DNA of 64,000 bases from Luzula sylvatica (GCA_946800325.1 OX326956.1:47911052-47975051), one strand, 5' to 3'; positions 25,503-36,949 are shown, numbered from the stretch's first letter. The notes: generated by a model from the letters alone, not told the origin. Numbers and translations are program-made.

Positions 25503-25763
25503 GCTAGAAATTAGATCTGAAAATGGCAAATGACGAGAGAGAATGAAGGGGCTTGCTTATAAAGAGGAGATAACATATGCGTCTAACGGTCAGAAGATCT
25601 AGATCCAGCTCCGCAATTCCAACGTTCGGATTCTCAACGTTCGAATTTTGAATATGACCGTTGGAGATCTGGATACTTCTCTTATAGCCTATTTTTATTT
25701 ATACCTGTTTTTTTAGATTCACTGAGTAATTCATTTCTCCACTTCTCTGATTGGTAGTTGGTA
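24646..25763. other. Spacer with CT tract, no gene recognised
   Basis: A (CT)n tract lies at about 25463-25500. Around 25540-25680 are non-repetitive stretches that might be promoter sequence for the unrecognised downstream gene. No convincing first exon was identified. Confidence 0.4.
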
Positions 25764-26298
25764 CATCAATATACCATTTTGACTGTTTGATTTCTACTTA
25801 CTTAATTTGTTCTACTTAATTCATCGTTTCTTCAATATACTATTTTGACTGTTTGATTTCTACTTACTTAATTTGTTCTACTTAATTCATCGTTTCTTCA
25901 ATATACTATTTTGACTGTTTGATTTCTACTTACTTAATTTGTTCTACTTAATTCATCGTTTCTTCAATATACTATTTTGACTGTTTGATTTCTACTTACT
26001 TAATTTGTTCTCCTTAATTCATCGTTTCTTCAATATACTATTTTGACTGTTTGATTTCTACTTACTTAATTTGTTCTACTTAATTCATCGTTTCTTCAAT
26101 ATACTATTTTGACTGTTTGATTTCTACTTACTTAATTTGTTCTACTTAATTCATCGTTTCTTCAATATACTATTTTGACTGTTTGATTTCTACTTACTTA
26201 ATTTGTTCTCCTTAATTCATCGTTTCTTCAATATACTATTTTGACCGTTTGATTTCTACTTACTTAATTTGTTCTCCTTAATTCATCGTTTCTTCAAT
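25764..26298. repeat. 66-bp tandem repeat, 8 units
   Basis: The marker gactgtttgatttctac recurs at 25781, 25847, 25913, 25979, 26045, 26111, 26177 and (as gaccgtttg) 26243, an exact 66-bp period. Units are almost identical. A ctact/ctcct variant is ordered a,a,a,c,a,a,c,c, which suggests that a three-unit block was duplicated. Confidence 0.97.
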
Positions 26299-26742
26299 TA
26301 ATTGTATTTCAGGTTACATCGTTTCTCGGACGGGTCCTTCACTGAGATTTAAAGCCGCAAAATATACTCCTTGATAAGCATAATAAACGTGTCCAGCTCG
26401 ACGATTACGGCCTTGTTATGGCTTTGGCCATCCCCGTCAGAGCCTTCACTCATGGAGTAAATAATAAATATTACCGTTTTACCCCTGATTATTTGAATTT
26501 GAACAAAAGAAGGAAATTTGCATTTTGTAGAGGTGGTTACAGTTTTTCTTCTTCTTTCACTGTCACTCCAATTTGAACAAAAGAATGAAATATTGCTCGG
26601 CTCGAAGGTATATTCGACCCCAATTGATACTTGGTCAGTTTTTCTTCTTCTTTCAGTTATTTTTCTTGGCGTTTTAACCTTTGATTTTTTTGCATTCAGA
26701 TTCGTGCACATTTGTTACTCTGAAAATACTTCTTTTTTGCAG

Positions 26743-29700
26743 GACATGGACATCGCGATTCTCCAACATTGTCTTTTATTGGTTCGTATCTCATTTAGTT
26801 CATTTTAAGAATTACTCAATTTAATTATGTCACGTATACACCCCTCTTTTTGCAATTTTTGCATAATACAGGGACTTCATTGTATACTAATTTCAGAATA
26901 TTCGATTTTGAGTCATGCAAGCAGAGCATTGCTGCATGCAAGTCACACAAGGACCGTGTATCTTTTTTCGTTTTATTTTTATTAAGATTAATTTTGATGA
27001 TTTTTAGTTTGTTTTTCTGTTTGCGAGTCGAACTCTCTGCAGCGAATGGTAAATTTTTTCTTATTTTATTTTGTGTGGTGGGTGGGTTGAGTGGCCGAAT
27101 TTTATATTCATGGGTCTAAAAAGTTGTTAATTTGCAGTGTGCGAGTTAGAGGCTTGCTTCGAGGATTCAGCGCCCCACTACTTACAATATATTAAGGTAA
27201 TTTGTAACTTTCTCAGGCGCTTATTTGTAAAACGACGACAAAAGAATAATTTATTTTCTTTTTGTAGACTCAATCTCGTAGACTTATTTGTAAATCTATA
27301 GCCAAGATGAAAGTGTTGTGTGGTTTTAACATCACAAGCTCTATGACGATGGGCGACCAGGGGGGACTCGGTCCGACTGATTTAAATGCGGAGTCCTCAC
27401 TTGCTCTGGTGCCCCTCTCAAATATTTCCAAATCTAATATTCTCTCTTCTCTTACACTAGATAATCAACCCTGTCTCGAGGAAGGGAAGGATTTCGAAAA
27501 TGAGGAAAATGAGAATGAGGAATGGGATGATGATGGTGATGAAGTTAATGAGGATGATGATACGCAATTGGTTGATTACGATGAGGAGGGTCTCGATGAT
27601 TAGTCATCTTGCCCGTCGTGTTTTCTCTGATGTCTTTTTCTTGATGTTTTATTTTAATTATGTTATTCAAGTCTTGTAATTTTTTGACATGGAATATCCG
27701 TGGTTTTGGAAGTAAGGACAAATGCAGTTTGATTAAGGACTCAATTCTTGATGCGAGATGTAACGTTATTTGTTTGCAAGAGACGAAACTAGAAGATATT
27801 TCAATTTTTGATGTTAAGCTTGTTTGTCCATCCTCCTTCTCTTCTTTCCATTTTAAACCCTCTGTTGGCTCCAAAGGGGGGCTTTTTATCGCATGGAAAA
27901 ACTCTTTCCAACTTGTGGATGTGCATGAGGGGGAATTCACTCTTAGCGTCTCCCTACGAGCTGACGATGGTTTCCTTTTCTTTTTAACAAATGTATACGG
28001 CCCCACCTCTCTTTCTCTTAAATCCTCATTTCTTGACGAACTGCTTGCTATCCAGCCACCGCCGGTCATGCCTTGGATCATGATGGGGGATTTCAATATC
28101 ATTCGCTCGAGAGAAGAGTCCACTAGCGCTAACCCGAATCTGGTATTCACCCCGCTGTTCAACAACCTCATTGATCAACTCGAGCTCATTGAGTGCCCTC
28201 TGCGAGGCCGTACTTTCACCTGGACAAGTAAGCGTCAATCGCCTACTTTATCTAAGCTCGATCGTATTCTTTTCTCCAAACATTTTCTCGCTCTCAACGT
28301 TATTCCCACAGCGAGTGATCTCACGATGGTAACTTCGGATCATGCACCAATCTCCTTTCAACTCCTTAAGGATGAGCATAAACAAATACGACCTCTACGC
28401 TTCGAGCGTTTTTGGCTGAAGTTCGAAGAATGCTCTACTGTCATTATGGCAAATTGGAGCTGTTCCTATCATGGAAATTGCGGCGCCAAGAGCTATGCCA
28501 TCAAGCTAGCCAACACACTGCATGCCTTAAAGGGCTGGGCAGAGATGAAGTTCGCAAAATCGTCCTCGGCCATACACAATTCGAAATTCATCCTCCAATG
28601 TCTCGATAGAGTCGAAGAATCAAGGATTTTGTCAGAAGAGGAACGTAAGTTTAGGATCCAGTTGCGGGAACAACTTTATCTCTTAACATCTATTAAAGAG
28701 ACCAAGTGGCAACAACGATCGTCGTGTGTGTGGCTCAAATTGGGGGATAACAATTCCAAATATTTTCACAGCATCGCTTCGTCGAGACGAATGCGGAATA
28801 ATATCTCCTCCCTTTCCTATCTGGGCAGGACTCTCACGACCACTCAGGCGATTCTCCAAGCTTTCACCGATTTCTACAAAGAGCAACTCGGCCACCAAGC
28901 GGTTGATAATACCGAGTCGCTTGATTTTAACTTCCTCTACCCTAATGTCCAGCAACTTGCGGGGTTTTTGGACAGGGAAATAAAGGAAGAGGAGATTTGT
29001 AACATGGTCCAAGCGTTAAAGAAGGGTAAAGCGTGTGGCCCCGATGGTACCCCTACCGAGTTTTATCAAGCGTATTGGCCAATCATCAAGCATGATATTC
29101 TCAAGATGTTGGCCGAGTTTCAAACCAATTCTCTCGACTTATGGAGGATAAACAAAGGTACCATATCCTTAATACCCAAAAAAGAGGGGGCCATTTTTGT
29201 AGAGGATTACCGTCCCATAAGTATTATCAACACGCCGGTTAAATTGATTACGAAAATACTTGCAGAAAGATTACAACCGGTTCTCCCGATATTGGTGCAT
29301 AAATTCCAAACGGCTTTTATCAAAGACCGCTCCATAGTTGATACGTTTTTAGCAACCCGGGAAATTTTAAACTTCTATCACAAGCGACAAATCCCCCTTG
29401 TAATGCTCAAGGTCGATTTTTCAAAAGCTTTCGATAGCATTGCATGGCCTTTCCTTCTCAAACTACTAAAGGCTAGGGGTTTCTCCGATCTTTGGATCTC
29501 GTGGATACAAAATCTTCTAAAATCATCAAGTTCCTCTATTAGGGTTAATGGAGCCGAAGGAGCATCTTTTTTTCACCAAAAGGGACTCCGCCAAGGTGAC
29601 CCCCTATCACCGATGCTTTTTAATATAGTAGTGGACGTTCTCCAAGTTTTTATGCATAACTTAGCCCCTCTATTATCCGCAAATGCTTTCTTAGCCCCGA

Positions 29701-32315
29701 GAGCACTTCAATTCGCCGATGATACGATCATTTTTGTGGAAGCAACGCCGCAAAATCTCAAATTAGTATCGCATACCCTAGAGCTCTTCTCACAAGTGAC
29801 GGGGCTTGCTATCAACAAAAATAAATGCGCGTTTGTACCGGTCTCCGTACCGGAAGAATATCATGAGACCATCGCTCATATCTTGGGATGCCCTAAGAGG
29901 AGCCTCCCCATCAAATATCTTGGACTACCCCTTTCTATCAAAAAACCAAAACGACTCCATTTTATGCCACTCATAAATAAAATGCAAGGCCGTTTAGCCA
30001 CGTGGAAGGGCAAGATGTTATCCACCGGGGGTCGCTTAACACTTGTAAAAGCGGTCCTAAATGCTATTCCGACCTACTACATGCAAGTTTTCGAACTTCC
30101 GTCATGGCTCATCAAAGAGCTTGAGAGTTTAATGCGGAATTTTCTATGGAGAGGAGATAAAAATTGCATGGGGGGTCATTGTTTGATGAATTGGCAACGC
30201 GTGTGTCTACCAAAAAGAAATGGTGGTCTTGGCATACGACACCTACAAACACAAAACCGAGCGCTACTCCTAAAAGCTCTTAGTAAAATTCAAGCAAACC
30301 CCTCCTCACTATGGTCCTCTACCATACAGGAGATATACCCCTCCACCGAGCTCACCGTTCTTATTAACCAAGTTCAAACTTCTTACTCGTTCTTCATGAG
30401 GGACATTCTCAAACTGGCCCCTTTTTTTCTCCGGTCAGTCACAGCCCCGGACCCACATACCAGCCCAACTTGGCGCTGGAATCACTCGGGTCGCTTCACT
30501 ACTGCCTCTGCGTACTCCGCATTACGGGACCCCGGAGTCATCTCCGCCTGGAACGAACGACTATGGAAGTGTAAAACACCGGCAAAGGTACGATTTTTTG
30601 TTTGGTTGGCTTTAAACAACAGGATTTTGACTGCGGATAATCTCGAAAAGCGAGGATGGCCAAATGTCGAAGGTTGTGTACTCTGCGCACAATCCAGAGA
30701 GGATGTGCAGCATCTCTTTCTACACTGCCCATACTCACTGCAGATCTGGCGGGCCCTCTGCTCCTCCTTTTGCGCAAGTCCCAGAGAAACCCTTCTCGAC
30801 ACTTGGCTTGCAAACCTGACGGCGGTTGCCAGGGATAAGAGGAAGAGATGGAGCTCATTGTGGATGGCGGCATTATGGAATATTTGGAAGGAGCGGAATC
30901 GAAGAATTTTCATGTCAAAAGCGATGTCGATTACGGCCCTGCTGGAGATCATCAAAGCGGACGAAACACGATGGCATCTTCAATGTTAAACGGCTAGTTT
31001 AATTGAGAGGGTGCGAGTGGGTGAAGACTACTGCTGAATGTGTTACTAGTTTTGTGTTGTGCTTTCTTTTTTACTTATCTATGAAGTGGTGTCTTGTACC
31101 AAACTATTTTTGTTTTTAATATATCGAGAGAGGGCTATTGCTCTCCTCCTTCAAAAAAAAGAATATAAGTCATGCCCAAAATTAGAAAAAAGAGAAGAAA
31201 ATTAGTGTTTCTCTTGCATTCATCACTGTACAGATCAAATAATTAGTGCTCCGAAATTTAAGCGATGTGGTTTGTTACTGAGAATCTTGCGATAAACCCC
31301 CTGTGTAGCGGGAACATTATAATTTACAATTCAGTCCCTGCATATCAGAGTTTATAATCTTGCAACCATGCCCCTGTATTATTCGTGCCCACGACCAATA
31401 AATTTGCACTATATGATATCTTTGTTTCTTAGAAGATAAATGTTTTTGAGGGGTAAATATGATATTTTCGGATTTTTTGAGGGGTTCATATGTAATTTCC
31501 CCTAGTCTATTTTGCTATGATCGATGTACATTAAAACACAGAGATAGATCATGGTTAAATTACAATGTCATATTTTCAGAGGTTAAATTTTGATTACAAA
31601 AGATTGTTTTGAAATTTTGAGCGCTCCAAGCCACCAAAATTATCGTATAATCAATTTAACGGCGAGAAAATATTTAGATGTATGTTAATTGTATACTATT
31701 TTCTGTTTTTTCCTCGAGTTTATTTTGCATTAACGAAAATCTTGAGGGGTATGTCTGTTAATTTCACGTGACAGCTCAGCTTATGGATTAATACCAAGGA
31801 AAAGAGGAAACGTTACCAGCTTTAGTCGTTATTTTTCTTGCCACGCGAGTAAATGGAAGGTAAAATCAAACTAGGGAAATATGCAAAAAGAACCTTGTAT
31901 TATCCCTAAATTACAAAATTGCCCCTGCATTAAATTACATATTGGGCATGTTTTTCGAATTTGGGAATTTTTCTGAAATTGTCTCTGCATTAATCCTGTC
32001 AAAATTTCATTTTCAGAGGTTAAATTTTTATTCTTCCAAATTTGTTATTAATATTGTTATTATTATTTTTGATGAAGTATATTGCTATTATTAGATTTAA
32101 ATAATTTTATTTTGTAGGTTTTGGAAGATATTGGTAATTTATGGAAGGAGAAATTTTTCTGCGAAAAAACAGTAAGTTTTTTTATTTTATTTTATTTTAT
32201 AATTCTGAATATAAGAATCTTGTTTTCGTAGGAATGACAAGTTGAAATTTTTGTTATTGTGGGCTATAGAAGAATTTTCGAAGCAAGAAGAAGAATGTCC
32301 TGATTGTGATTTTTA
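26743..32315 (+). CDS. Unrecognised gene fragments: exons on both sides of a LINE
   Basis: Candidate exons with GT-AG borders: 26743-26781, 26872-26955, optional 6-bp 27043-27048, 27138-27196, 27268-27312, then 32118-32171 and 32232-32315. The first five keep one frame and give FRIFDFESCKQSIAACKSHK, then CELEACFEDSAPHYLQYIK, then TQSRRLICKSIAKMK. Beyond the LINE, 32118-32171 reads VLEDIGNLWKEKFFCEKT in phase with 27312. The last exon (NDKLKFLLLWAIEEFSKQ, ending ECPDCDF and stop) is in phase only if a donor at 27318 and another frame of 32118-32171 are used. No family is recognised and no upstream start exon was found. It may be a real gene with a LINE-containing intron, or a decaying one. Confidence 0.4.
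27342..27603 (+). pseudogene. LINE ORF1 C-terminal remnant, acidic
   Basis: The open frame running from an ATG at 27307 (in the host exon) to a stop at 27603 carries GDQGGLGPTDLNAESSLALV and a very acidic tail (EEWDDDGDEVNEDDD). An acidic linker shortly before ORF2 fits the end of a plant LINE ORF1. The RNA-binding and zinc-knuckle part is absent, as expected after 5' truncation. The join to the host is approximate. Confidence 0.5.
27660..30989 (+). CDS. LINE ORF2: endonuclease-reverse transcriptase, intact 1109 aa
   Basis: Residues about 8-235 are an APE-type endonuclease (QETKL at 40-44, GDFN at 143-146, SDHAP at 226-230), which nicks target DNA. Residues about 455-760 are reverse transcriptase (ACGPDGTPTEF, YRPISIINTPVKLITKILAE, DFSKAFDSIAW, GLRQGDPLSPMLFN, catalytic FADD at 685-688). 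Residues about 945-1035 are the zf-RVT region (FFVWLALNNRILTADNLEKR, CVLC, HLFLHCPY). No RNase H domain is visible after it. There are no internal stops or frameshifts, so the protein could be active or was so recently. The start is the first ATG, 56 bp after the ORF1 stop. Confidence 0.95.
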   Translation: MLFKSCNFLTWNIRGFGSKDKCSLIKDSILDARCNVICLQETKLEDISIFDVKLVCPSSFSSFHFKPSVGSKGGLFIAWKNSFQLVDVHEGEFTLSVSLRADDGFLFFLTNVYGPTSLSLKSSFLDELLAIQPPPVMPWIMMGDFNIIRSREESTSANPNLVFTPLFNNLIDQLELIECPLRGRTFTWTSKRQSPTLSKLDRILFSKHFLALNVIPTASDLTMVTSDHAPISFQLLKDEHKQIRPLRFERFWLKFEECSTVIMANWSCSYHGNCGAKSYAIKLANTLHALKGWAEMKFAKSSSAIHNSKFILQCLDRVEESRILSEEERKFRIQLREQLYLLTSIKETKWQQRSSCVWLKLGDNNSKYFHSIASSRRMRNNISSLSYLGRTLTTTQAILQAFTDFYKEQLGHQAVDNTESLDFNFLYPNVQQLAGFLDREIKEEEICNMVQALKKGKACGPDGTPTEFYQAYWPIIKHDILKMLAEFQTNSLDLWRINKGTISLIPKKEGAIFVEDYRPISIINTPVKLITKILAERLQPVLPILVHKFQTAFIKDRSIVDTFLATREILNFYHKRQIPLVMLKVDFSKAFDSIAWPFLLKLLKARGFSDLWISWIQNLLKSSSSSIRVNGAEGASFFHQKGLRQGDPLSPMLFNIVVDVLQVFMHNLAPLLSANAFLAPRALQFADDTIIFVEATPQNLKLVSHTLELFSQVTGLAINKNKCAFVPVSVPEEYHETIAHILGCPKRSLPIKYLGLPLSIKKPKRLHFMPLINKMQGRLATWKGKMLSTGGRLTLVKAVLNAIPTYYMQVFELPSWLIKELESLMRNFLWRGDKNCMGGHCLMNWQRVCLPKRNGGLGIRHLQTQNRALLLKALSKIQANPSSLWSSTIQEIYPSTELTVLINQVQTSYSFFMRDILKLAPFFLRSVTAPDPHTSPTWRWNHSGRFTTASAYSALRDPGVISAWNERLWKCKTPAKVRFFVWLALNNRILTADNLEKRGWPNVEGCVLCAQSREDVQHLFLHCPYSLQIWRALCSSFCASPRETLLDTWLANLTAVARDKRKRWSSLWMAALWNIWKERNRRIFMSKAMSITALLEIIKADETRWHLQC
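31161..32117. other. Intronic or spacer sequence after the LINE
   Basis: Non-coding. A right-arm-like fragment of the GGGGYAATTTC Mutator family lies at about 31437-31502. Two diverged copies of a segment with cagaggttaaattttgatt / cagaggttaaatttttatt lie near 31577 and 32013. Confidence 0.45.
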
Positions 32316-32867
32316 ATATTTTATGAAGGATTTGTAAATAAAAATAAATGGAGGGTTTTATGCATAAGTTCCTGTTTTGATTCAAATAAACTGGTTGAGA
32401 CACTAATTAGAATTTTTTTAAATTTTATGAAGGAATTATTGTTTCATTACATATAGGAAGTGTCCACAAATTGTTTTAAAAAATCACACTTATCACTATT
32501 TTTATTTTAAGAAATTGATTTTTTTTTGTTTGTTTGATGATTATAAATTGAAAAACATAACCGATATGAAGATTATATGTACATGACATTTACATCATAC
32601 TATATATATTGTGAATCGAATTTGGGCATTTTTTTCAAATTTATATAAGTGAATATTATGAGTATAAGATTATTATGTACATGACATTTACATCATACTA
32701 TATATTATGCTATGTTATTATAAATATTGCAAATAAATTTGAACGTATAACCAGTAAAACATTATTAAAATCAGATTAAAAAAAAAATTTATAATGTTAA
32801 CATAGCATTATTGTCGTTGAATGTGGTTTTGGAAATATTAAATATAAGATATATAAGATTAAAATAT

Positions 32868-32895
32868 CCGCAACGCAGCGCGGATATTATCCTTG
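32868..32895 (+). mobile_element. Helitron-type 3' terminus (plus orientation), degenerate
   Basis: Hairpin-like CCGCAACGCAGCGCGG is followed by ATATTATCCTTG and T. It resembles the 62008 terminus (CCGCAGCGAAGCGCGG, TATTATCCTAG), with CTTG replacing the expected CTAG. The body would extend leftward. Confidence 0.45.
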
Positions 32896-32919
32896 TTATA
32901 TTAATATTATTTTATTCTA

Positions 32920-32946
32920 CTAGAAAATACTCACGCTACGTTGCGG
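32920..32946 (-). mobile_element. Helitron-type 3' terminus (minus orientation)
   Basis: Read on the minus strand, CCGCAACGTAGCGTGAG is followed by TATTTTCTAG and T. It faces the previous terminus across 24 bp, giving a tail-to-tail pair of related ends. Confidence 0.5.
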
Positions 32947-32986
32947 ATATATATTAATATAATTTTATTCTATTTGGATTTTATAT

Positions 32987-34559
32987 GGGATAATTTCTTA
33001 CGTATCCTTGCTAAATACACGAATAACATATTTATCCCTGTTAATTCGTTAATATCATATTTATTCCTCTTAAATATAATTTATATCAAACAAAGACACG
33101 AGTAACTTTCTGTCAAACTTTTTTTTTGAGAAAAATAGAGTAGGCTCTTATGTCCTACTTCTATTGAAAATTTATTAATATTGGTTATAAATAATACAAG
33201 TAAAGAGGTATTTGCCCTAAAATTAAAAACTAATCCTAAATACCCCTTATACACTACTTATATTATCTATAATACAGCAATACAATATTCCGAATTTTGA
33301 AATCCTGGATAACAGAATTTCAAAATCCATTTAAACCCTAGTATAAAAGTCCTTCTTAAGCGGTAGGAAGACTTTCTTCTCTCTTATATCCCACCGCGCC
33401 GCCTTTTTCTTCTTACTCTGAAAAGCTCTCTCAGCAATGGCGATGGCGATTTTCGCCGAAAGAGAAAGCTTGATAACTTTCTGTCAAACTTGGAAGAAAT
33501 AGTTCGATTACCACTTTACCCTCCACATCTTCTCTCTCTGCCCCTCCCACTTCCTCTCTCTCGATCTCCCTCTTAGTATAGTCAGTATAATATGTACTCT
33601 CAAATTTACATTCAATTTTTGAAGTATTGATTTTTGCCAAGTTTATATTCAATTTCATCAATCTTAATCTTTCACCAAGTCCAGATTCAAACGAGAATAT
33701 CATAACAGGATATCATATAAAGCATCTTTCTTTTTTCTGCGAGATCTATAAAATTCAATGGAAAAACTAATTCTTCAACAACAAAAAGAAAATTGTTGCC
33801 ATTAATTTGTGTTTGCTATCAAATCCAGATGTCAACTCTTTTTTCACCCGTTTCTTCTCCTTGTTAGTTTGAGGTGGAAAAAAAAAAATCCAGATTTAAC
33901 CTTATCCTCAACTCGAGTTATTCGTTTCCAATTTGATCTTTTAACACAGCTTGATGCCTATTATACATATTCACATTAATGTGTTTTAATTACAAAAAAT
34001 CTTTCAAAAATCAGATTTAACAAACTAAGATATTATTATTATTATCCTCGTTAATGTGAGCAAAAAGGCACAACCAACAGCCTTGAGTTTCTTTTCGATG
34101 GAGCAAACAGTTCCTCGTTTTCACCATTGGCCTTGACAGTAGGGTACTGAACTTATTGTGAAGCTTTTTCCAAGGACACTGTCGTCAGGGCAACTCCGTG
34201 AGAGGAACAGAGCTTCGATTCAGCAAGGTCTATGCTCGGAGCTAGGATGGATGGTAAAATAAGTTGCAATGAATTATAAAAAAAATGTTCACTTCAGGGT
34301 AATTTATTCATTTGATTTTGATATTGATGATTTATATAGATTTAAAATAAAGAAATTGTGTAATTTGACGGTGACTTAATGAATTTGGGTAGATTTGTTA
34401 TTTTTTAAATTTTAGTTGGATATATATGATAGATATTTAACTTTTGAAGGATAAATTTGATATAAATTGAAGTTTAGAAGGATAAATACGATATTAGTGA
34501 ATTATCAGGGATAAATATGTTATTCATATGTTTAGTAGGGATACACAAGAAATTACCCC
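32987..34559. mobile_element. Mutator-like non-autonomous element, possible Pack-MULE
   Basis: Inverted ends GGGATAATTTCTTACGTATC and the complement of GGGGTAATTTCTTGTGTATC continue for about 120 bp on each side. They belong to the same broad family as the element at 2803-4220. No 9-bp duplication is evident (flanks attttatat and taaataaaa). The interior, 33290-34250, is non-repetitive and includes a gene-like stretch: TATAAAAG near 33341, a GC-rich leader, then ATGGCGATGGCG at 33437, giving only about 20 codons before a stop. This looks like a captured promoter plus first exon, but the source is unknown. Confidence 0.55.
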
Positions 34560-34754
34560 TAAATAAAAATATAATTACAATTTATTCATTAATTTGTATT
34601 CATACATTATATAATTTTCTTAATAATAAAACATTTGAACATAGCCAGTTTTACATTGTTCACAAGCACCAAACATCAAATAGAATAAAATAATATGCAA
34701 TAAAGTATTGAAAATAAAAAATATATGTATACATTAATACATGTATGATGCATT

Positions 34755-35766
34755 TGAAGGGAAATATCCTCGACCCCGGGCCCGCGCAGCGGAATGAAGG
34801 CCCGGTCCGATTCCCCGATTCCCGAGATCACGCCATGACTTCGAGGGTACGATGCGAATAGAAGGATAGATCTATACCAGCGTGAAATTGATCACGCACG
34901 AAGGGTTGATCGCCGCCTTCTATCTCCTGTCACGTTGGTGACAATCCGCGCGTCCCATACCACGCGTCTTTCACCGTTCGTTGACCGTCTTCTCACTCCT
35001 TGAGTCGATCACAATCCAAGAGCCACAATTGTCGCTCCTCTACTTGTATCCACCGTGAGTCGCAAGACGTCGGTCGCGGATGCACCTGCCTAGACGATGC
35101 ACCGGCGAACTTTCTCGATCTAATCGATTCTCTATTACTCGAGAAATTCCTTTCTCGATTTCTCTCTCTTCGCACCCTTTCACTCACTAAAGATCAAATC
35201 TGAATTTGCTCTTTTCTTGTGTATATTGGGCAGAAAAATCACTTGCTTAGAATTATTCAACTGAATTCCATTGCTTAGTGAAGATGAGAGAGAAAATCCT
35301 ATTTATACCTAAATAGGATAAGGATTAGCCAAAAGGCATGTATATCCAATATACACCCTTTCACACAGAAAACTGTATGAACCTGTTCAGTATTCTGTCC
35401 AGACGAAATTGATAAATTTCTCTGACAGACAATCAACCAACACGAAAGTTGTAGATAATCTTATTATCTACACAACCCAATTTGGCCCAGCCCAATTGGA
35501 GTTCGTATGCAAAAGTTATGACTGTTTTACTAACTGTATGTCATACTGTTGCACCCTTTCGGTATTTCACAGAAACGACACTTATACTTCGTTCATATGA
35601 AATATATTTCTATATGAAGGTTGTAGATAATCTCATTATATATCTAACCCAATTTGAACCATTCTAATTGGATTTTCCCACTGAAAGTTATGGCCACGAA
35701 TGTACGACTACATTCGTTTATCCTTGTGTACACTTTTACGGTTGATCCGAAACTGTATTTCTTTCA
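34755..35766 (-). repeat. 3' LTR of copia element
   Basis: 1012 bp. It matches the other LTR at every position compared except one (T at 35113 against G at 42312). Confidence 0.97.
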
Positions 35767-35777
35767 GTCTCCCACTC
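35767..35777 (-). promoter_or_regulatory. Polypurine tract
   Basis: Minus-strand GAGTGGGAGAC directly abuts the 3' LTR, as expected for plus-strand DNA priming in plant copia elements. Confidence 0.85.
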
Positions 35778-36949
35778 AATTTCAGATCTACCTAAAAGGT
35801 ACTCATGCATATCCAATACGCACGATTTTAGAGAATATAGCTCGCGTATCAAATACCAAGCTATGCACATCCAATGTGCCGATTTTATGATCAAGCCCGA
35901 CTTAGTACGACTCGTTGTGTGACCATGTAGGTTCGACTTAACGATGGTAGTAGGTTGTTTCCAATGCCTACAAGCTCATGAGCGGGATCTAGTCACTCCA
36001 TCATAGCTACCCATGTTAAACGAAAAATGATTGTGATCATTGTGCCTATCTCGAATAGCGGTTACTAGTTCTCTTGTTTACGATATCCGTTAATCAAAAG
36101 GCATGGTAATAGTCATCCTTATAATTTGATTAACTACACTTATTCCCCGATTCCGAGTTGAGTTAACAAATTTCAATCGATATTAACCATTAATATCATT
36201 GACCGTGGCCACGGTTTTCGTTAATCGACTCATCGAGCGGCGCCTAAGAGATATCTCTTCCTTTCGGAATAAACAATTCCTATCTTGGAGACTCACATTG
36301 AATTCCGTGTTTCGGACAATACCCAATGATGACCCTTTTAACTCCCTGTTACGGTGAGCGTAAGATCATATCAAAGCATTGTGTTACGCACGTAACGCAA
36401 TCAATGATCCCCTCAAGTATGAAGAATCTAAAACCCCATCCGTCGCAAGTCCATCTATAATGACTAAACCATGTCATGGTCTCGCGGCTTCGGTCATATC
36501 CAATACATGTAACCTAACATATATCTACGTTCCCGATTCGACAAACACCTTGTCCCATGATTAGCAAAACATAATCATCTCCTCGGCTAACGTACTAGTG
36601 TACGCGTTCAGTCTATTCCCTTGTAATAGTAATGCTTCTCTCTTAAGCAAACTGACCCGCGACTAGGGATGTTTAGAAATGACACTTTAAGTGTGACGGT
36701 TTCGCTGCACATGGTCCTCAACCATGTCGACGTCCACACAAGCTCAAATCAGGGTTCATGTAACAATCATATTACACAACCCGCACACAGTTTTCATATA
36801 AGGTGAATGCATGAAAATTTAAGTAAACAAAATTTTTTAAAAGGGATACATTCATATGGACTAAGTATTTGGGTGATACAACGTTTACCTATGGGTATCT
36901 CCATACCCACAACCTGCGAGGACTATCGTATTAGATAGCTACACTCTAC

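Larger units (their letters stand above)
27313..31160 (+). mobile_element. L1-type non-LTR retrotransposon (LINE)
   Basis: Contains an ORF1 remnant, an intact ORF2 and a 3' UTR ending in a short A-tract (31153-31160). The exact 5' boundary lies between the host exon end (27312) and about 27400. No clear target-site duplication was found for the flank gaatataagtcatg. It lies in the same orientation as the surrounding candidate gene. The short ORF1 implies 5' truncation. Confidence 0.85.

Noticed and set aside
25764..26298. Centromeric or subtelomeric satellite
   Set aside because: Only eight 66-bp units in a gene-bearing region; more likely a local minisatellite.
27545..28171. 208-aa minus-strand frame over the LINE, and smaller frames at 28.7 and 30.5 kb
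   Set aside because: Antisense shadows of the intact LINE ORF2.
34993..35890. Short open frames duplicated at 34993-35890 and 42192-43146
   Set aside because: They lie in the two LTRs and match only because the LTRs are identical; not genes.
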